Shown: positions 26,401 to 35,526, counted from the first letter of the stretch. The stretch: 64,000 nucleotides of DNA from Streptomyces natalensis ATCC 27448 (GCF_000935125.1 NZ_JRKI01000061.1:124001-188000), one strand, 5' to 3'. A program made the numbers and translations. Notes: generated by a model from the letters alone, not told the origin.

Positions 26401-26506
26401 CGACCGTTTCCAGGCCGAGGTGCTCGGCCAGCACTTTCGCGGTGCTGCCGCCGAGGATCTTCTTCAGGGGTTCGTCGAGCGCTGCCACACCCTTATTGCA
26501 CACCAC
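23492..26506 (-). CDS. recG: ATP-dependent DNA helicase RecG interrupted by an intein
   Basis: 1004 residues as encoded; removing the intein leaves 745, the normal length for actinobacterial RecG. RecG unwinds and reverses stalled replication forks and Holliday junctions. N-terminal wedge/OB domain about residues 60-150; helicase motif Ia-type segment QQRVSREIFDDLA; Walker A GEVGSGK ends at residue 309, and the T that completes it is residue 569, after the intein. Later motifs: APTEVLAQQHH, VVVDEQHRFGVEQR, MTATPIPRTVA, TTVIEVGVNVPNA, QLHQLRGRVGRG. Start GTG at 26504-26506; a GTG at 26488 is an alternative. Without splicing the ATP site would be destroyed. Confidence 0.95.
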   Translation of the reverse strand: MVCNKGVAALDEPLKKILGGSTAKVLAEHLGLETVGDLLHHYPRRYAERGELTRLAELPMDEHVTVVAQVADARVHTFNGGRGKRLEVTLTDGSGRLRLVFFGKGVHKPHKELLPGRRAMFAGKVSVFNRRLQLAHPEYQLLDKDGDDSGADAVSAFANQLMPIYPACQQMASWKIAKAVDAVLPSAKDAVDPLPDALREGRDLLPLPDALHTIHRPRTKADIADARARLKWDEAFVLQVALARRRLAETQLPAVPRALKADGLLDAFDAKLPFTLTDGQQRVSREIFDDLATSHPMHRLLQGEVGSGKAQPLDALVLTPQGFRPMGEMTVGTEVVVPSGERAFVDGVFPQGERDVWRLELSDGSAVECDDEHLWIVASRHTDERVLTTRALRADLLHPDGRPKWSIAPATPVDLDGGDDRPLDPYVLGTELAGRRADGPAGRVPDAYRNAPLKDRLALVRGLMDTGGRPAGANAVFRAAPGPLADDLAWLVRSVGGHARQIPVRDGAHDVFVALPDAASPDGSGPGPVGFRRHVRAIEHVGRKPVQCISVAHPDHAYVTDHFTVTHNTMVALRAMLGVVDSGGQAAMLAPTEVLAQQHHRSITEMMGELAEGGLLGGAEHGTKVVLLTGSMGAAARRQALLDLVTGEAGIVVGTHALIEDKVQFHDLGLVVVDEQHRFGVEQRDALRGKGTQPPHLLVMTATPIPRTVAMTVFGDLETSVLDQLPAGRSPIASHVVPAKDKPHFLERTWERVREEVAAGHQAYVVCPRIGDEEDAPKAGTKSAKGAAQEAGSPEDAEEKRPPLAVLDIADRLAKGPLSGLKVAVLHGRMAPDDKDAVMQKFAAGALDVLVATTVIEVGVNVPNATAMVIMDADRFGVSQLHQLRGRVGRGSAPGLCLLVSEMPEASPARARLAAVAATLDGFELSRIDLEQRREGDVLGQAQSGVRSSLRMLAVIDDEEVIAAARDEATALVTADPDLTGYPELRTALSALLDDEREQYLDKG
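24803..25579 (-). other. Class 3-type intein in the RecG Walker A motif
   Basis: 259 residues (310-568 of RecG) inserted between GSGK and T. It begins with Ala, not Cys or Ser, and ends VTHN before Thr. Block B reads CDDEHLWIV (Trp at residue 375), block F reads VQCISV (Cys at 548), and block G reads VTHN (Thr at 566), which together make the Trp-Cys-Thr triad that defines class 3 inteins using an internal block F Cys. Between are relics of a LAGLIDADG endonuclease: LDPYVLGTELAG and RLALVRGLMDTGGR, the second having Gly where the catalytic Asp would be. The endonuclease is probably dead. Confidence 0.9.
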
Positions 26507-26566
26507 GGCTCTGACATCCGGGGCGTGCCGACGCTGTCGCCGGTGGTTTGCCCGCGGTTGGCGGTC

Positions 26567-28216
26567 CTACTCGACGCCGATGAGCAGCGGCGCCGCATGC
26601 TGGCCGCCTTCGTAGACGACGGTGTCGACGGCGAGATAGCGCTCGCGGACGTGCTGTTCCAGCCGTTCGGCCAGGGCTGCGGGAACGCCGTCGCCCAGGA
26701 CGAGGGTGACCATTTCGCCGCCCGCGGAGAGCATCCGGTCGAGCACCGTCATGGCGGTGGCGGCCAGCTCGGCGCCGATCACCGCGACATCGCCGTCGAT
26801 CAGGCCGAGGACGTCGCCGGCCTGGCAGACGCCGGCCATCGTCCACGACTGGCGTTCGGCGACGGCCAGCTCGGCGTAGCGGGTGGCGCCGGCGGCCGCG
26901 GTCATGGCGACGACGTCCTCGTCGAAGCTGCGGTCGGGTTCGTGGACGGCGAGGGCGGCGATGCCCTGGACCGCGGAGCGGGTGGGGATCAGGGCGACGC
27001 GGACGCCTTCGGTGCGGGCCTGTTCGGCGGCGGCCGCGGCGGTGTGCCGCAGGTCGGGGTCGTTGGGCAGCAGCATCACCTCGCGGGCGTGTGCCTGGCG
27101 GATGGCCTGGACCAGTTCGCCGCTGGCGGGCGGTTCGCCGGGGCGTACGGAGACGGTGGTGGCGCCCGCCTCGGCGCACAGTCCGGCGAGCCCGGCACCG
27201 GGGACGACGGCGACGACGGCCCGGGCGGCCAGCTCGGGTTCCCTGGTGCGGGCGGCGCCGCCGAAGTGGGTGATGGCGATGCGGTAGGGGCGGCCGGCCT
27301 CGATGCCGGCCTCGACGGCGGCGCCCGCGTCGTCGGTGTGGACGTGGACGTTCCACAGGCCGTCGCCGCCGACGACGACCAGGGAGTCGCCCAGGGCGTC
27401 GAGGCGGGTGCGCAGCCGGGCCACGGCGGCGTCGTCGGCCTCCAGGAGGTAGATCACCTCGAAGGCGGGGCCGTCCTCGTCGGCGTCCGCGCAGCCGTCC
27501 ACCTCGTGCCGGGTCGCCTCGCGGCCGCCGGCCTCCGGGAGCGGGGCGTCGGCCCGCAGGGCGACGGGTGCCGCCGTCGCCTCGCCGGACAGGGCGTCGG
27601 CGAGGGCGCCGAGCAGGGCGACCAGGCCGCAGCCGCCGGCGTCCACGACGCCGGCCCGGCCGAGGACCGCGAGCTGGGCGGGGGTGGCCTTCAGGGCGGT
27701 GCGGGCGCCGTCGTGGGCGGCCCGTGCGACGGCGGCGGCGTCCCCGGCGGCGGCTTCGGCGGCGGTGGCGGCGGCGGTGGCGACGGTCAGGACGGTGCCC
27801 TCCACGGGGTGGGCGACGGCCTCGTAGGTGGAGGCGGCGGCCCTGCGCAGGGCGCTGCGCAGCGCCTCGGGCCCGCCGTCGGCCCCGCCGCCCGCCGCCA
27901 GGACCTCGGTCATCCCGCGCAGCAGCTGGGCGACGATGGTGCCGGAGTTGCCGCGGGCGCCGATGAGGGCGCCGTGGGCCATGGCGCCGATGGCGTCGGC
28001 CAGGCAGGGTGCGGTTCCGGTGGAGGCGTGGCCGTCGAAGGCGGCCTCGACGGCGCGGGTGGCGGATTCGAGGGTCAGGTAGAGGTTGGTGCCGGTGTCG
28101 CCGTCGGCCACCGGGTAGACGTTGATCGCGTCGATCCGCTCGCGCTGCCGGCCGAGCGCTTCCAGGGCCAGCCCGCACCAGGCGCGTACCGCGGCGGCGT
28201 CGAGCGGGTAGGGCAC
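26567..28216 (-). CDS. DAK/DhaL-domain protein, FakA-type fatty acid kinase homologue
   Basis: 549 residues. N-terminal DhaL domain: INVYPVADGDTGTNLYLTL (Asp residues for Mg-ATP), GARGNSGTIVAQLLRGM and VDAGGCGLVALLGALADAL. The middle and C-terminal halves resemble FakA/YloV (GDSLVVVGGDGLWNVHVHTDD, VGAELAATAMTVLDRMLSAGGEMVTLVLGD). FakA phosphorylates fatty acids bound by FakB proteins; no FakB is in the window. Start is GTG 28214-28216 with AGGAGGAC just upstream. recG follows about 60 bp downstream, an arrangement common in actinobacteria and Firmicutes. Confidence 0.88.
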   Translation of the reverse strand: MPYPLDAAAVRAWCGLALEALGRQRERIDAINVYPVADGDTGTNLYLTLESATRAVEAAFDGHASTGTAPCLADAIGAMAHGALIGARGNSGTIVAQLLRGMTEVLAAGGGADGGPEALRSALRRAAASTYEAVAHPVEGTVLTVATAAATAAEAAAGDAAAVARAAHDGARTALKATPAQLAVLGRAGVVDAGGCGLVALLGALADALSGEATAAPVALRADAPLPEAGGREATRHEVDGCADADEDGPAFEVIYLLEADDAAVARLRTRLDALGDSLVVVGGDGLWNVHVHTDDAGAAVEAGIEAGRPYRIAITHFGGAARTREPELAARAVVAVVPGAGLAGLCAEAGATTVSVRPGEPPASGELVQAIRQAHAREVMLLPNDPDLRHTAAAAAEQARTEGVRVALIPTRSAVQGIAALAVHEPDRSFDEDVVAMTAAAGATRYAELAVAERQSWTMAGVCQAGDVLGLIDGDVAVIGAELAATAMTVLDRMLSAGGEMVTLVLGDGVPAALAERLEQHVRERYLAVDTVVYEGGQHAAPLLIGVE

Positions 28217-28449
28217 ATCGTCCTCCTGGATCGCGGGATGCACCGCACAGTAGCCGCGCTCCACAACCGGGGGCGGGGCGGGTGCCGGGGGCTGCGTGAT
28301 AGTTTCGTTCTACGGGAGCGGCCGTTGTATGCTGCTCCGGTTGCCCGATGAAAGTCGGGCCATTCCTCTCCTGACGACGCCGGTAAAGGCCATGCACTCG
28401 GCCCGTCGGGATTTCACCGTAAGTGCATCTGAAGTCTTTGGAGTGACCC

Positions 28450-28635
28450 GTGGCTGCCAACTGCGACGTCTGCGGCAAGGGGCCGGGCTTCGGCAAGAGT
28501 GTCTCGCACTCGCATCGCCGTACCAACCGTCGTTGGAACCCCAACATCCAGACGGTTCGTGCAGTGATCGGGCGCACGCCGAAGAAGCTGAACGCCTGCA
28601 CCTCGTGCATCAAGGCCGGCAAGGTCTCGCGCTGA
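28450..28635 (+). CDS. rpmB: 50S ribosomal protein L28
   Basis: 61 residues: AANCDVCGKGPGFGKSVSHS, then RTNRRWNPNIQ, ending CTSCIKAGKVSR. The two CxxC pairs make it the zinc-binding form. GTG start with GGAG 6 bases upstream. The 230-bp divergent region before it holds a possible promoter (TATGCT near 28327 with a weak -35 near 28303). No Zur box recognised. Confidence 0.96.
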   Translation: MAANCDVCGKGPGFGKSVSHSHRRTNRRWNPNIQTVRAVIGRTPKKLNACTSCIKAGKVSR

Positions 28636-28672
28636 CGCGTTCGCCTTAGCGCAGCCCAGCCGGTTGCTTGTG

Positions 28673-28705
28673 AAGCCGGTCCACCCGTCGGGTGGGCCGG
28701 CTTTT
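28673..28705 (+). terminator. rpmB terminator
   Basis: 14-bp stem AAGCCGGTCCACCC / GGGTGGGCCGGCTT with one G-T pair, a 3-nt loop and TTTT after the stem. Classical intrinsic terminator between rpmB and the convergent thiD. Confidence 0.9.
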
Positions 28706-28724
28706 GCCGTTCCCGGGGGTGAGT

Positions 28725-29531
<807 letters not shown>

Positions 29532-29602
29532 ACCGCCGAATCTACTCGCCCTCCCGTCACCCGACCTCCGCCCCCAGAAGACGCCGCTACGCGCCGCCGC
29601 CT

Positions 29603-30562
29603 CTACTCGTTGTCCCCGAAGTGGTCCCAGCCGGCCTTCGCCCAGGGGGCGCCGTCGACGGTGACCTGCGGCAGCGCGGAGGGGTTGAGGACCTCGCCGA
29701 TGACCTTCCAGCGGGCGGGCAGCTTCACGTCGGGCGGGAAGGTGGCCACGATCGCGTGGTCCTCGCCGCCGTTGAGCACCCACTGCATGGGGTCCACGCC
29801 GACCGCGGTGCCGATGTCGGACATCTGGGAGGGGATGTCGATGGCGGCGGAGCGCAGATCGATACGGACCTTGCTGGCGTCGGCGATGTGCCCGAGGTCG
29901 GCGACCAGGCCGTCGCTGACGTCGGTCATGGCGGTGGCGCCCAGTCCGGCGGCGGCGGGGCCCGCGTGGTAGGGCGGCTCCGGCCGGCGGTGTGCCTCGA
30001 CGAAGGCGCGCGGTGAGCGGAATCCGCGGGTCAGGACGGCGTGCCCGGCGGCGGACCAGCCCAGCCAGCCGGTCACCGCGACCACGTCGCCGGGCTGGGC
30101 GCCGCCCCGGGTGACCGGTTCGGCGTTGCGCAGATCACCGAGGGCGGTGATGGCGACGGTGATGGTCTCGCCGCGTACGACATCGCCGCCGACGACCGCG
30201 GCGCCGGCCACCTGGCATTCGTCGCGCAGCCCGTCCATCAGCTCGGTGGCCCAGGTGGCGGGGAGTTCCGCGGGGACGACCAGGCCGAGCAGGATCGCGG
30301 TGGGCACCGCGCCCATGGCCGCGATATCGGCCAGATTCTGTGCGGCGGCCTTGCGGCCCACGTCGTAGGCGGTCGACCAGTCGCGACGGAAGTGCCGGCC
30401 CTCCAGGAGGACGTCGGTGCTGGCCACCACCCTCCGGTCGGGCGCGGTGACCACCGCGGCGTCGTCCCCCGGACCGATGCGTACGGCCGGGGTGGAGGTG
30501 AGCCGGGCAGTGAGCTCCCTGATCAGCCCGAATTCCCCCAGCTCGCCCACGGTGCCCTTCAT
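29603..30562 (-). CDS. thiL: Thiamine-monophosphate kinase
   Basis: 319 residues, PurM-like ATP-binding fold. Converts thiamine phosphate to the diphosphate cofactor. Motifs: GELGEFGLIRELTARL near the start, RIGPGDDAAVV, ASTDVLLEGRHFRRDW, GDVVRGETITVAITALG, and MTDVSDGLVADLGHIA. ATG at 30560-30562 with GGGGAAGGG upstream. Divergent from the Lrp-type gene, with a 17-bp palindrome between. Confidence 0.94.
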   Translation of the reverse strand: MKGTVGELGEFGLIRELTARLTSTPAVRIGPGDDAAVVTAPDRRVVASTDVLLEGRHFRRDWSTAYDVGRKAAAQNLADIAAMGAVPTAILLGLVVPAELPATWATELMDGLRDECQVAGAAVVGGDVVRGETITVAITALGDLRNAEPVTRGGAQPGDVVAVTGWLGWSAAGHAVLTRGFRSPRAFVEAHRRPEPPYHAGPAAAGLGATAMTDVSDGLVADLGHIADASKVRIDLRSAAIDIPSQMSDIGTAVGVDPMQWVLNGGEDHAIVATFPPDVKLPARWKVIGEVLNPSALPQVTVDGAPWAKAGWDHFGDNE

Positions 30563-30581
30563 GCTGTTGCCCTTCCCCTGC

Positions 30582-30598
30582 GTACGGACCGTCCGTAC
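30582..30598. promoter_or_regulatory. 17-bp palindrome in the thiL / Lrp-type intergenic region
   Basis: GTACGGAC-C-GTCCGTAC is a perfect inverted repeat 20 bp upstream of the thiL start and about 120 bp upstream of the Lrp-type gene. It is placed like an operator or start-site element. The cognate regulator is unknown; the neighbouring Lrp-type protein has no DNA-binding domain, so it is not an obvious candidate. Confidence 0.45.
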
Positions 30599-30720
30599 TG
30601 GTCTGACGAGTGCGCCGCATGTGCCGCTTTCACCGCGCGGGTCTCCCCGCTCCGCACGGTGACGCGGTACCGTGGCGTCCCTTCTTCCCACATGATCCCG
30701 GTAGCCGCCCTGGAGGTCCC

Positions 30721-30954
30721 GTGGTACAGGCGTACATCCTGATCCAGACCGAGGTCGGCAAGGCCTCCGCGGTGGCGGAGGTGATCGCGCAGATCCCCGG
30801 CGTGCTCCAGGCCGAGGACGTGACCGGACCCTATGACGTGATTGTGCGGGCACAGGCCGACACGGTGGACGAGCTCGGCCGCATGGTGGTCGCCAAGGTC
30901 CAGCAGGTGGAGGGGATCACGCGGACCCTCACCTGTCCGGTGGTTCATCTGTAG
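30721..30954 (+). CDS. Stand-alone Lrp/AsnC effector-binding (RAM) domain protein
   Basis: 77 residues corresponding only to the ligand-binding domain of Lrp/AsnC regulators (AYILIQTEVGKASAVAEVIA, GPYDVIVRAQADTVDELGRM, ending CPVVHL). The helix-turn-helix half is absent. GTG start with GGAGGTCCC upstream. Stand-alone RAM proteins can oligomerise and bind amino acids, and may modify full-length Lrp proteins. Ligand unknown. Confidence 0.88.
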   Translation: MVQAYILIQTEVGKASAVAEVIAQIPGVLQAEDVTGPYDVIVRAQADTVDELGRMVVAKVQQVEGITRTLTCPVVHL

Positions 30955-30977
30955 CTCCCCGTATGCTCGGCCGGGTG

Positions 30978-31451
30978 ATGACTGCGCGCCGCCGGTACCT
31001 GGCCCTGCCTGTGCTCACCGTGCTGTTCGCGGCGGTGGGCTGTGCTTCGTCGGATGTCGATGTGCCCTCCCCGGTGGGTGAGGCGGCGCACCACTGCCGG
31101 GCGCTCCACCGGCAGTTGCCGAAGACCGTGGACGGGATCGAGCGGGGCACCGCCGAGCCCGTCTCCGACTTCACTGCCATATGGGGCGATCCTGCCGTGA
31201 CGCTGCGCTGCGGGGTGAGCAAGCCCGACGTCCTGACGTACGGGAGTGAACATTACAACCCCACGGCCGACGCGGCGGCGGTCGACGGTGTGCAGTGGCT
31301 GTTCGAGAAGCGGGACGACGGTTACCGCTTCACGACCGTGCTGCGCAAGGTCTATGTCGAGGTGACCGTGCCGGGGAAGTACGCCCCCGAGGTCAATGTG
31401 CTCACCGACCTCGCGGGCGCCGTCAAGAAGACCATCCCGGCTGGCGTGTAG
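30978..31451 (+). CDS. DUF3515 family lipoprotein
   Basis: About 157 residues. Basic N-terminus, hydrophobic segment LALPVLTVLFAA and a Cys at AVGC that resembles a lipobox, followed by the DUF3515 body (CRALHRQLP, AIWGDPAVTLRCGV, VDGVQWLFEKRDDGYRFTTV). Predicted exported and lipid-anchored. Start ATG 30978 is chosen; ATG at 30963 is also in frame. Convergent with ddl. Function unknown. Confidence 0.8.
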   Translation: MTARRRYLALPVLTVLFAAVGCASSDVDVPSPVGEAAHHCRALHRQLPKTVDGIERGTAEPVSDFTAIWGDPAVTLRCGVSKPDVLTYGSEHYNPTADAAAVDGVQWLFEKRDDGYRFTTVLRKVYVEVTVPGKYAPEVNVLTDLAGAVKKTIPAGV

Positions 31452-31475
31452 CCGCGCCCTGCGGACAGACCGGCG

Positions 31476-32612
31476 TCAGCGCAGCCCGGTGGAGCGGTTC
31501 AGCGCCGCCTGGAGCAGCCGGTCGATCAGCTCCGGGTAGCTCACACCGCTCTCCTGCCACATCCGCGGGTACATCGAGATGGGCGTGAAGCCGGGCAGGG
31601 TGTTGATCTCGTTGATCACGAACTCGCCGTTGTCCTGGAGGAAGAAGTCGGCGCGTACCAGGCCCTCGCAGGACGCCGCCTCGAAGGCTTCGACGGCCAG
31701 TTCCTGGACCTTGGCGGTCTGCTCGGCGGTCAGCGGGGCGGGCACGATGCCGTCCGCCGAGTCGATGTACTTGGCCTCGAAGTCGTAGAAGTCGTGCGCG
31801 GTGACCGGCGGGATCTCGGCCGGGACGCTGGCGCGCGGGCCGTCCTCGAACTCCAGCACCCCGCACTCGATCTCGCGGCCGCGCAGCAGCGCCTCGACGA
31901 TGACCTTGGGGTCGTGGCGGCGGGCCTCCTCGACGGCCTCGTCCAGGCCCGCGAGGTCGTCGACCTTGGTGATGCCGATGGACGAGCCGGCCCGTGCGGG
32001 CTTGACGAACAGCGGCCAGCCGTGTTCGCCGGCGAAGTCCACGATCTTCTTGCGGGCGGCCGCAGGATCCTTTTCCCACTCGCGGGGCCGGATGACCTCG
32101 TACGGGCCGACGGGCAGCCCGAAGGAGGTGAAGACCCGCTTCATGTAGTCCTTGTCCTGGCCCACGGCGGAGGCGAGGACGCCCGAGCCGACGTAGGGGA
32201 TGCCGGAGAGCTCCAGCAGGCCCTGGAGGGTGCCGTCCTCGCCGTAGGGGCCGTGCAGGACGGGGAAGACGACGTCGACCTCGCCGAGCGCCTTGGGCAC
32301 CGAACCGGGCTCGGTGTAGACGACCTCGCGGCTGGTCGGGTCGACCGGCAGCACCACGCCGCCCTCGGCGGACTCGGCGAGCGCGGCCACGCTGGGCAGC
32401 TGCCGCCCGGCGATGGCCATCCGCTCGGGATCGTCGGCGGTCAGCGCCCAGCGGCCGTCCGTGGTGATGCCGATGGGCAGCACCTCGTACTTGTCGCGGT
32501 CGATGGCGCGCAGCACGGCTCCGGCGGTGAGTACGGAGATGGCGTGCTCGGAGCTGCGGCCGCCGAAGACGACGGCGACGCGGGGCTTGTGGGAGGAGGT
32601 CTGGCTGCTCAT
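31476..32612 (-). CDS. ddlA: D-alanine--D-alanine ligase
   Basis: 378 residues, ATP-grasp ligase making the D-Ala-D-Ala dipeptide of peptidoglycan. Motifs: VAVVFGGRSSEHAISVLTA, FPVLHGPYGEDGTLQGLLE, PLFVKPARAGSSIGITKV, EINTLPGFTPISMYPRMW. The conserved VLHGPYGEDG loop has Tyr, as expected for a D-Ala rather than D-Lac ligase. ATG at 32610-32612. Confidence 0.95.
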   Translation of the reverse strand: MSSQTSSHKPRVAVVFGGRSSEHAISVLTAGAVLRAIDRDKYEVLPIGITTDGRWALTADDPERMAIAGRQLPSVAALAESAEGGVVLPVDPTSREVVYTEPGSVPKALGEVDVVFPVLHGPYGEDGTLQGLLELSGIPYVGSGVLASAVGQDKDYMKRVFTSFGLPVGPYEVIRPREWEKDPAAARKKIVDFAGEHGWPLFVKPARAGSSIGITKVDDLAGLDEAVEEARRHDPKVIVEALLRGREIECGVLEFEDGPRASVPAEIPPVTAHDFYDFEAKYIDSADGIVPAPLTAEQTAKVQELAVEAFEAASCEGLVRADFFLQDNGEFVINEINTLPGFTPISMYPRMWQESGVSYPELIDRLLQAALNRSTGLR

Positions 32613-32768
32613 AACGCGTTGAGAGTACCTGCTGGCAAGCCTGGAGTCAGTGCTGCGGGGCCGGGTCGTACCGGCGCAACCCACAACGGCCCCGCCCCGG
32701 CCCGCCCCGCCGCGGGGCATACGTCGGTGCTTGGCACCGCGTCGTCCGCCGGACGGGCCCCGGCTGCT

Positions 32769-33770
32769 TCAGTGCCGCTCCGGCTTGGCGGTGCGCGCCA
32801 TCAGGTCCTTGAGGGCGACCATCGGCGGTTTGCCCTCGTGGACGATCTCCACGACGGTCTCGGTCAGCGGCATGTCGACGCCGTGCCGGCGGGCCAGATC
32901 CCGTACGGACTCGCACGACTTGACGCCCTCGGCGGTCTGCTTGGTGACCGCGATGGTCTCCTCAAGCGACATGCCGCGGCCGAGGTTGGTGCCGAAGGTG
33001 TTGTTGCGCGACAGCGGCGAGGAGCAGGTGGCGACGAGGTCGCCCATGCCGGCCAGGCCCGCGAAGGTGTGTGCGTCGGCGCCCATGGCCAGGCCCAGCC
33101 GGGTGGTCTCGGCCAGACCGCGGGTGATCAGGGAGGCTTTGGCGTTGTCGCCCAGGCCCATGCCGGTGGCGATGCCGACGGCCAGCGCGATGACGTTCTT
33201 GACGGCGCCGCCCAGTTCGCAGCCGACCACGTCGGTGTTGGTGTACGGGCGGAAGTACGGGGTGTGGCAGGCGGTCTGGAGGCGCCTGGCGACGTTCTCG
33301 TCGACACACGCCACGACGGCGGCCGCGGGCTGGCGGGCGGCGATTTCCTTGGCGAGGTTGGGGCCGGTGAGGACCGCGACGCGCTCCGCGGGCACCTTGG
33401 CGACCTCCTCGATGACCTCGCTCATGCGCTTGGCGGTGCCCAGTTCGACGCCCTTCATCAGGGAGACCAGGACCGTGTCGTCGGCGAGCAGGGGCGCCCA
33501 TTCGGTGAGGTTGGCGCGCAGCGTCTGCGAGGGGACGGCAAGGATGGTGAAGTCGGCGCCGCGGGCGGCTTCCGCGGGGTCGGTGGTGGCCCGTACGGCG
33601 GCAGGCAGGGTGACCCCGGGCAGGTAGTCGGGGTTGGTGCGGCCGGTGTTGATGGCCTCGACGACGGCGGCGCGGCGGCCCCAGAGGGTCACCTCGCATC
33701 CCGCGTCGGCGAGCACCATCGCGAAGGCGGTGCCCCAGGACCCCGTGCCGAAGACGGCGCAGCGCGTCAC
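32769..33770 (-). CDS. gpsA: Glycerol-3-phosphate dehydrogenase [NAD(P)+]
   Basis: 333 residues. Makes sn-glycerol-3-phosphate for phospholipids. NAD-binding motif AVFGTGSWGTAFAMVLAD at the N-terminus, ELGGAVKNVIALAVGIATG around residue 190 with the catalytic Lys, and GLAGMGDLVATCSSPLSRN. GTG start overlaps the plsC stop by 4 bases (GTGA), so the two are translationally coupled; both act at the head of phospholipid synthesis. Confidence 0.95.
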   Translation of the reverse strand: MTRCAVFGTGSWGTAFAMVLADAGCEVTLWGRRAAVVEAINTGRTNPDYLPGVTLPAAVRATTDPAEAARGADFTILAVPSQTLRANLTEWAPLLADDTVLVSLMKGVELGTAKRMSEVIEEVAKVPAERVAVLTGPNLAKEIAARQPAAAVVACVDENVARRLQTACHTPYFRPYTNTDVVGCELGGAVKNVIALAVGIATGMGLGDNAKASLITRGLAETTRLGLAMGADAHTFAGLAGMGDLVATCSSPLSRNNTFGTNLGRGMSLEETIAVTKQTAEGVKSCESVRDLARRHGVDMPLTETVVEIVHEGKPPMVALKDLMARTAKPERH

Positions 33771-34633
33771 TTGCTGTCATCCTCCTGTGCCTGCTGGGTG
33801 CTTTGGGTCTGGTGGGCGGCGGGGGCCTGCTGCGTGAGGGCCACCGCGTCGCTGCCGGCGGGCTCGATGAGGGCGTTGGCGGCGGCCTTGGCGGCCTCGC
33901 GGGCGGCGCGGCGCTCGCGGGCGATGGCCTTGCGGTAGTCGTACGGTTCGGCGGGCGCGGGCTCGTCGCGCAGCAGGGCCAGCTGCTCGGTGATGGCGGC
34001 CATGATGGTCTCGGTGACGGCGCGCAGCACCTCGGCGGTGGGCTCCTTGCCGTGGAACGCGCTCAGGTCGACCGGCGGTCCCGCCTGGACCTTGAGTGTT
34101 TTGCGGGGGAAGAGCCGGAGCTTCTTCTCCTTGGCGTACGGCGGCATCGCGTCATTGGCGCCCCACTGGGCGACGGGAATGACCGGGGCCTTGGTCAGCA
34201 ATGCCACGCGGGCGGCGCCGGTCTTGCCCTGCATGGGCCACATGTCGGGGTCGCGGGTGAGGGTGCCCTCGGGGTAGAAGGCGACGCATTCGCCCTTCTC
34301 GATGGCGGTGACGGCGGCACGGAAGGCGTTGGCCGCGTCGGTGGTTTCGCGGTAGACGGGGATCTGTCCGGTGCCGCGCATCATCAGGCCGACAAAGCCG
34401 CTCTTGAAGAGACCGGACTTGGCGAGGAATCGCGGGACCCGCCCGGTGTTGTACTGATAGTGCGCGTAGGAGAGCGGGTCGAGATACGAGTTGTGGTTCA
34501 CCGCGGTGATAAATCCACCCTCGGCGGGAATGTGCTCCATTCCTCGCCAGTCCCGCTTGAACAGAACCACGAGCGGCGGTTTGCAGATGACCGCGGCCAA
34601 GCGGTACCAGAAGCCGATTCTGCGGCGGGACAC
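33767..34633 (-). CDS. plsC: 1-acyl-sn-glycerol-3-phosphate acyltransferase (PlsC family)
   Basis: 288 residues. Acyltransferase box NHNSYLDPL, the FYPEGTLTR motif and GTGQIPVYR are as in PlsC. Converts lysophosphatidate to phosphatidate at the membrane. The C-terminal 60 residues are Ala/Gln-rich and unlike the catalytic core. GTG start with AGGAGGGTGTCC upstream. Coupled to gpsA. Confidence 0.92.
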   Translation of the reverse strand: MSRRRIGFWYRLAAVICKPPLVVLFKRDWRGMEHIPAEGGFITAVNHNSYLDPLSYAHYQYNTGRVPRFLAKSGLFKSGFVGLMMRGTGQIPVYRETTDAANAFRAAVTAIEKGECVAFYPEGTLTRDPDMWPMQGKTGAARVALLTKAPVIPVAQWGANDAMPPYAKEKKLRLFPRKTLKVQAGPPVDLSAFHGKEPTAEVLRAVTETIMAAITEQLALLRDEPAPAEPYDYRKAIARERRAAREAAKAAANALIEPAGSDAVALTQQAPAAHQTQSTQQAQEDDSK

Positions 34634-34773
34634 TTGGACACCCTCCTTGTGGGACCTGTGAAGCTGCGCCGGGCCGGCAGCCGCACAAGTGTCGCTCCAG
34701 GTACCCGCTATGTCGAGAACACCGTAACCCCGCCGCCGGCGGGCGTCGGCGGGTGCGGGGGAGAATGAGGGCG

Positions 34774-35526
34774 ATGACAGGAGACGGAGCGGTTACGGGC
34801 TGGAGCCTGGTGGTGCCGCTGAAACCGCTGGTGCGGGCCAAGAGCAGGCTCTCGCAGGCGGCCGGGGAGGACGTACGGCCCCGATTGGCCCTGGCGTTCG
34901 CCCTGGACACCGTGGCCGCGGCGCTGGCCTGCACCGATGTGCGCGATGTGGCGGTTGTCACGGACGATCATGTGGCCGGGGAGCGCCTGGCGGCCCTGGG
35001 GGCACGGATCGTGCCCGACACACCGGGAGGCGGTCTCAACGCCGCGCTGGCGCACGGCGCCCGGGCGGTACGGGCGCGTCGGCCCGGTGCCGCGGTGGCG
35101 GCCCTGAACGCGGATCTTCCGGCGTTGCGTCCGGCCGAGCTGGAACTGGTGCTCCATTCCGCCGCGCTATTTCCCCGTGCATTTCTCGCGGATGCGGCGG
35201 ATATCGGGACAACACTTCTCACTGCGCGGTGCGGAGTGGAATTGGCACCGGCATTCGGCGGTGCTTCGCGGCTGCGTCACCTGGCGTCCGGGGCGCGGGA
35301 GATCACCGCGCTCGGGGTGCCGTCGGTGCGGCGGGACGTGGACACCGGTGAGGATCTGCGGGCGGCGCTGGCGCTGGGCGTGGGCCCGCATACGGCCGTG
35401 CAGGTGCGGGGGGCGGTGATCGGCGCTCAGGCGGCCGCAGGCGGGCCTGAGGGGCCGGTGGGGCCCCGGGGGCCCGTGGAGCCTCAGGGGCCGCTGTCGC
35501 CCGGAGTCAGAGCGTCTGGAGGGTGA
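34774..35526 (+). CDS. cofC: 2-phospho-L-lactate/phosphoenolpyruvate guanylyltransferase (F420 synthesis)
   Basis: About 250 residues (CofC/FbiD). Nucleotidyltransferase start VVPLKPLVRAKSRLSQAAGE, VAVVTDDH, ALNADLPALRPAEL and the end motif VPSVRRDVDTGEDLRAAL. Makes the guanylylated precursor of coenzyme F420. The last 40 residues are a Gly/Pro-rich tail (GPRGPVEPQGP). ATG 34774 chosen with GGGGGAGA upstream; ATG 34765 possible. The 3' end overlaps the convergent small gene by 20 bp. Confidence 0.9.
   Translation: MTGDGAVTGWSLVVPLKPLVRAKSRLSQAAGEDVRPRLALAFALDTVAAALACTDVRDVAVVTDDHVAGERLAALGARIVPDTPGGGLNAALAHGARAVRARRPGAAVAALNADLPALRPAELELVLHSAALFPRAFLADAADIGTTLLTARCGVELAPAFGGASRLRHLASGAREITALGVPSVRRDVDTGEDLRAALALGVGPHTAVQVRGAVIGAQAAAGGPEGPVGPRGPVEPQGPLSPGVRASGG

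Noticed and set aside
24224..28351. Long open frame antisense to recG and the DAK gene
   Set aside because: Its composition is that of an out-of-frame reading of high-GC genes, and both genes on the other strand are well supported.
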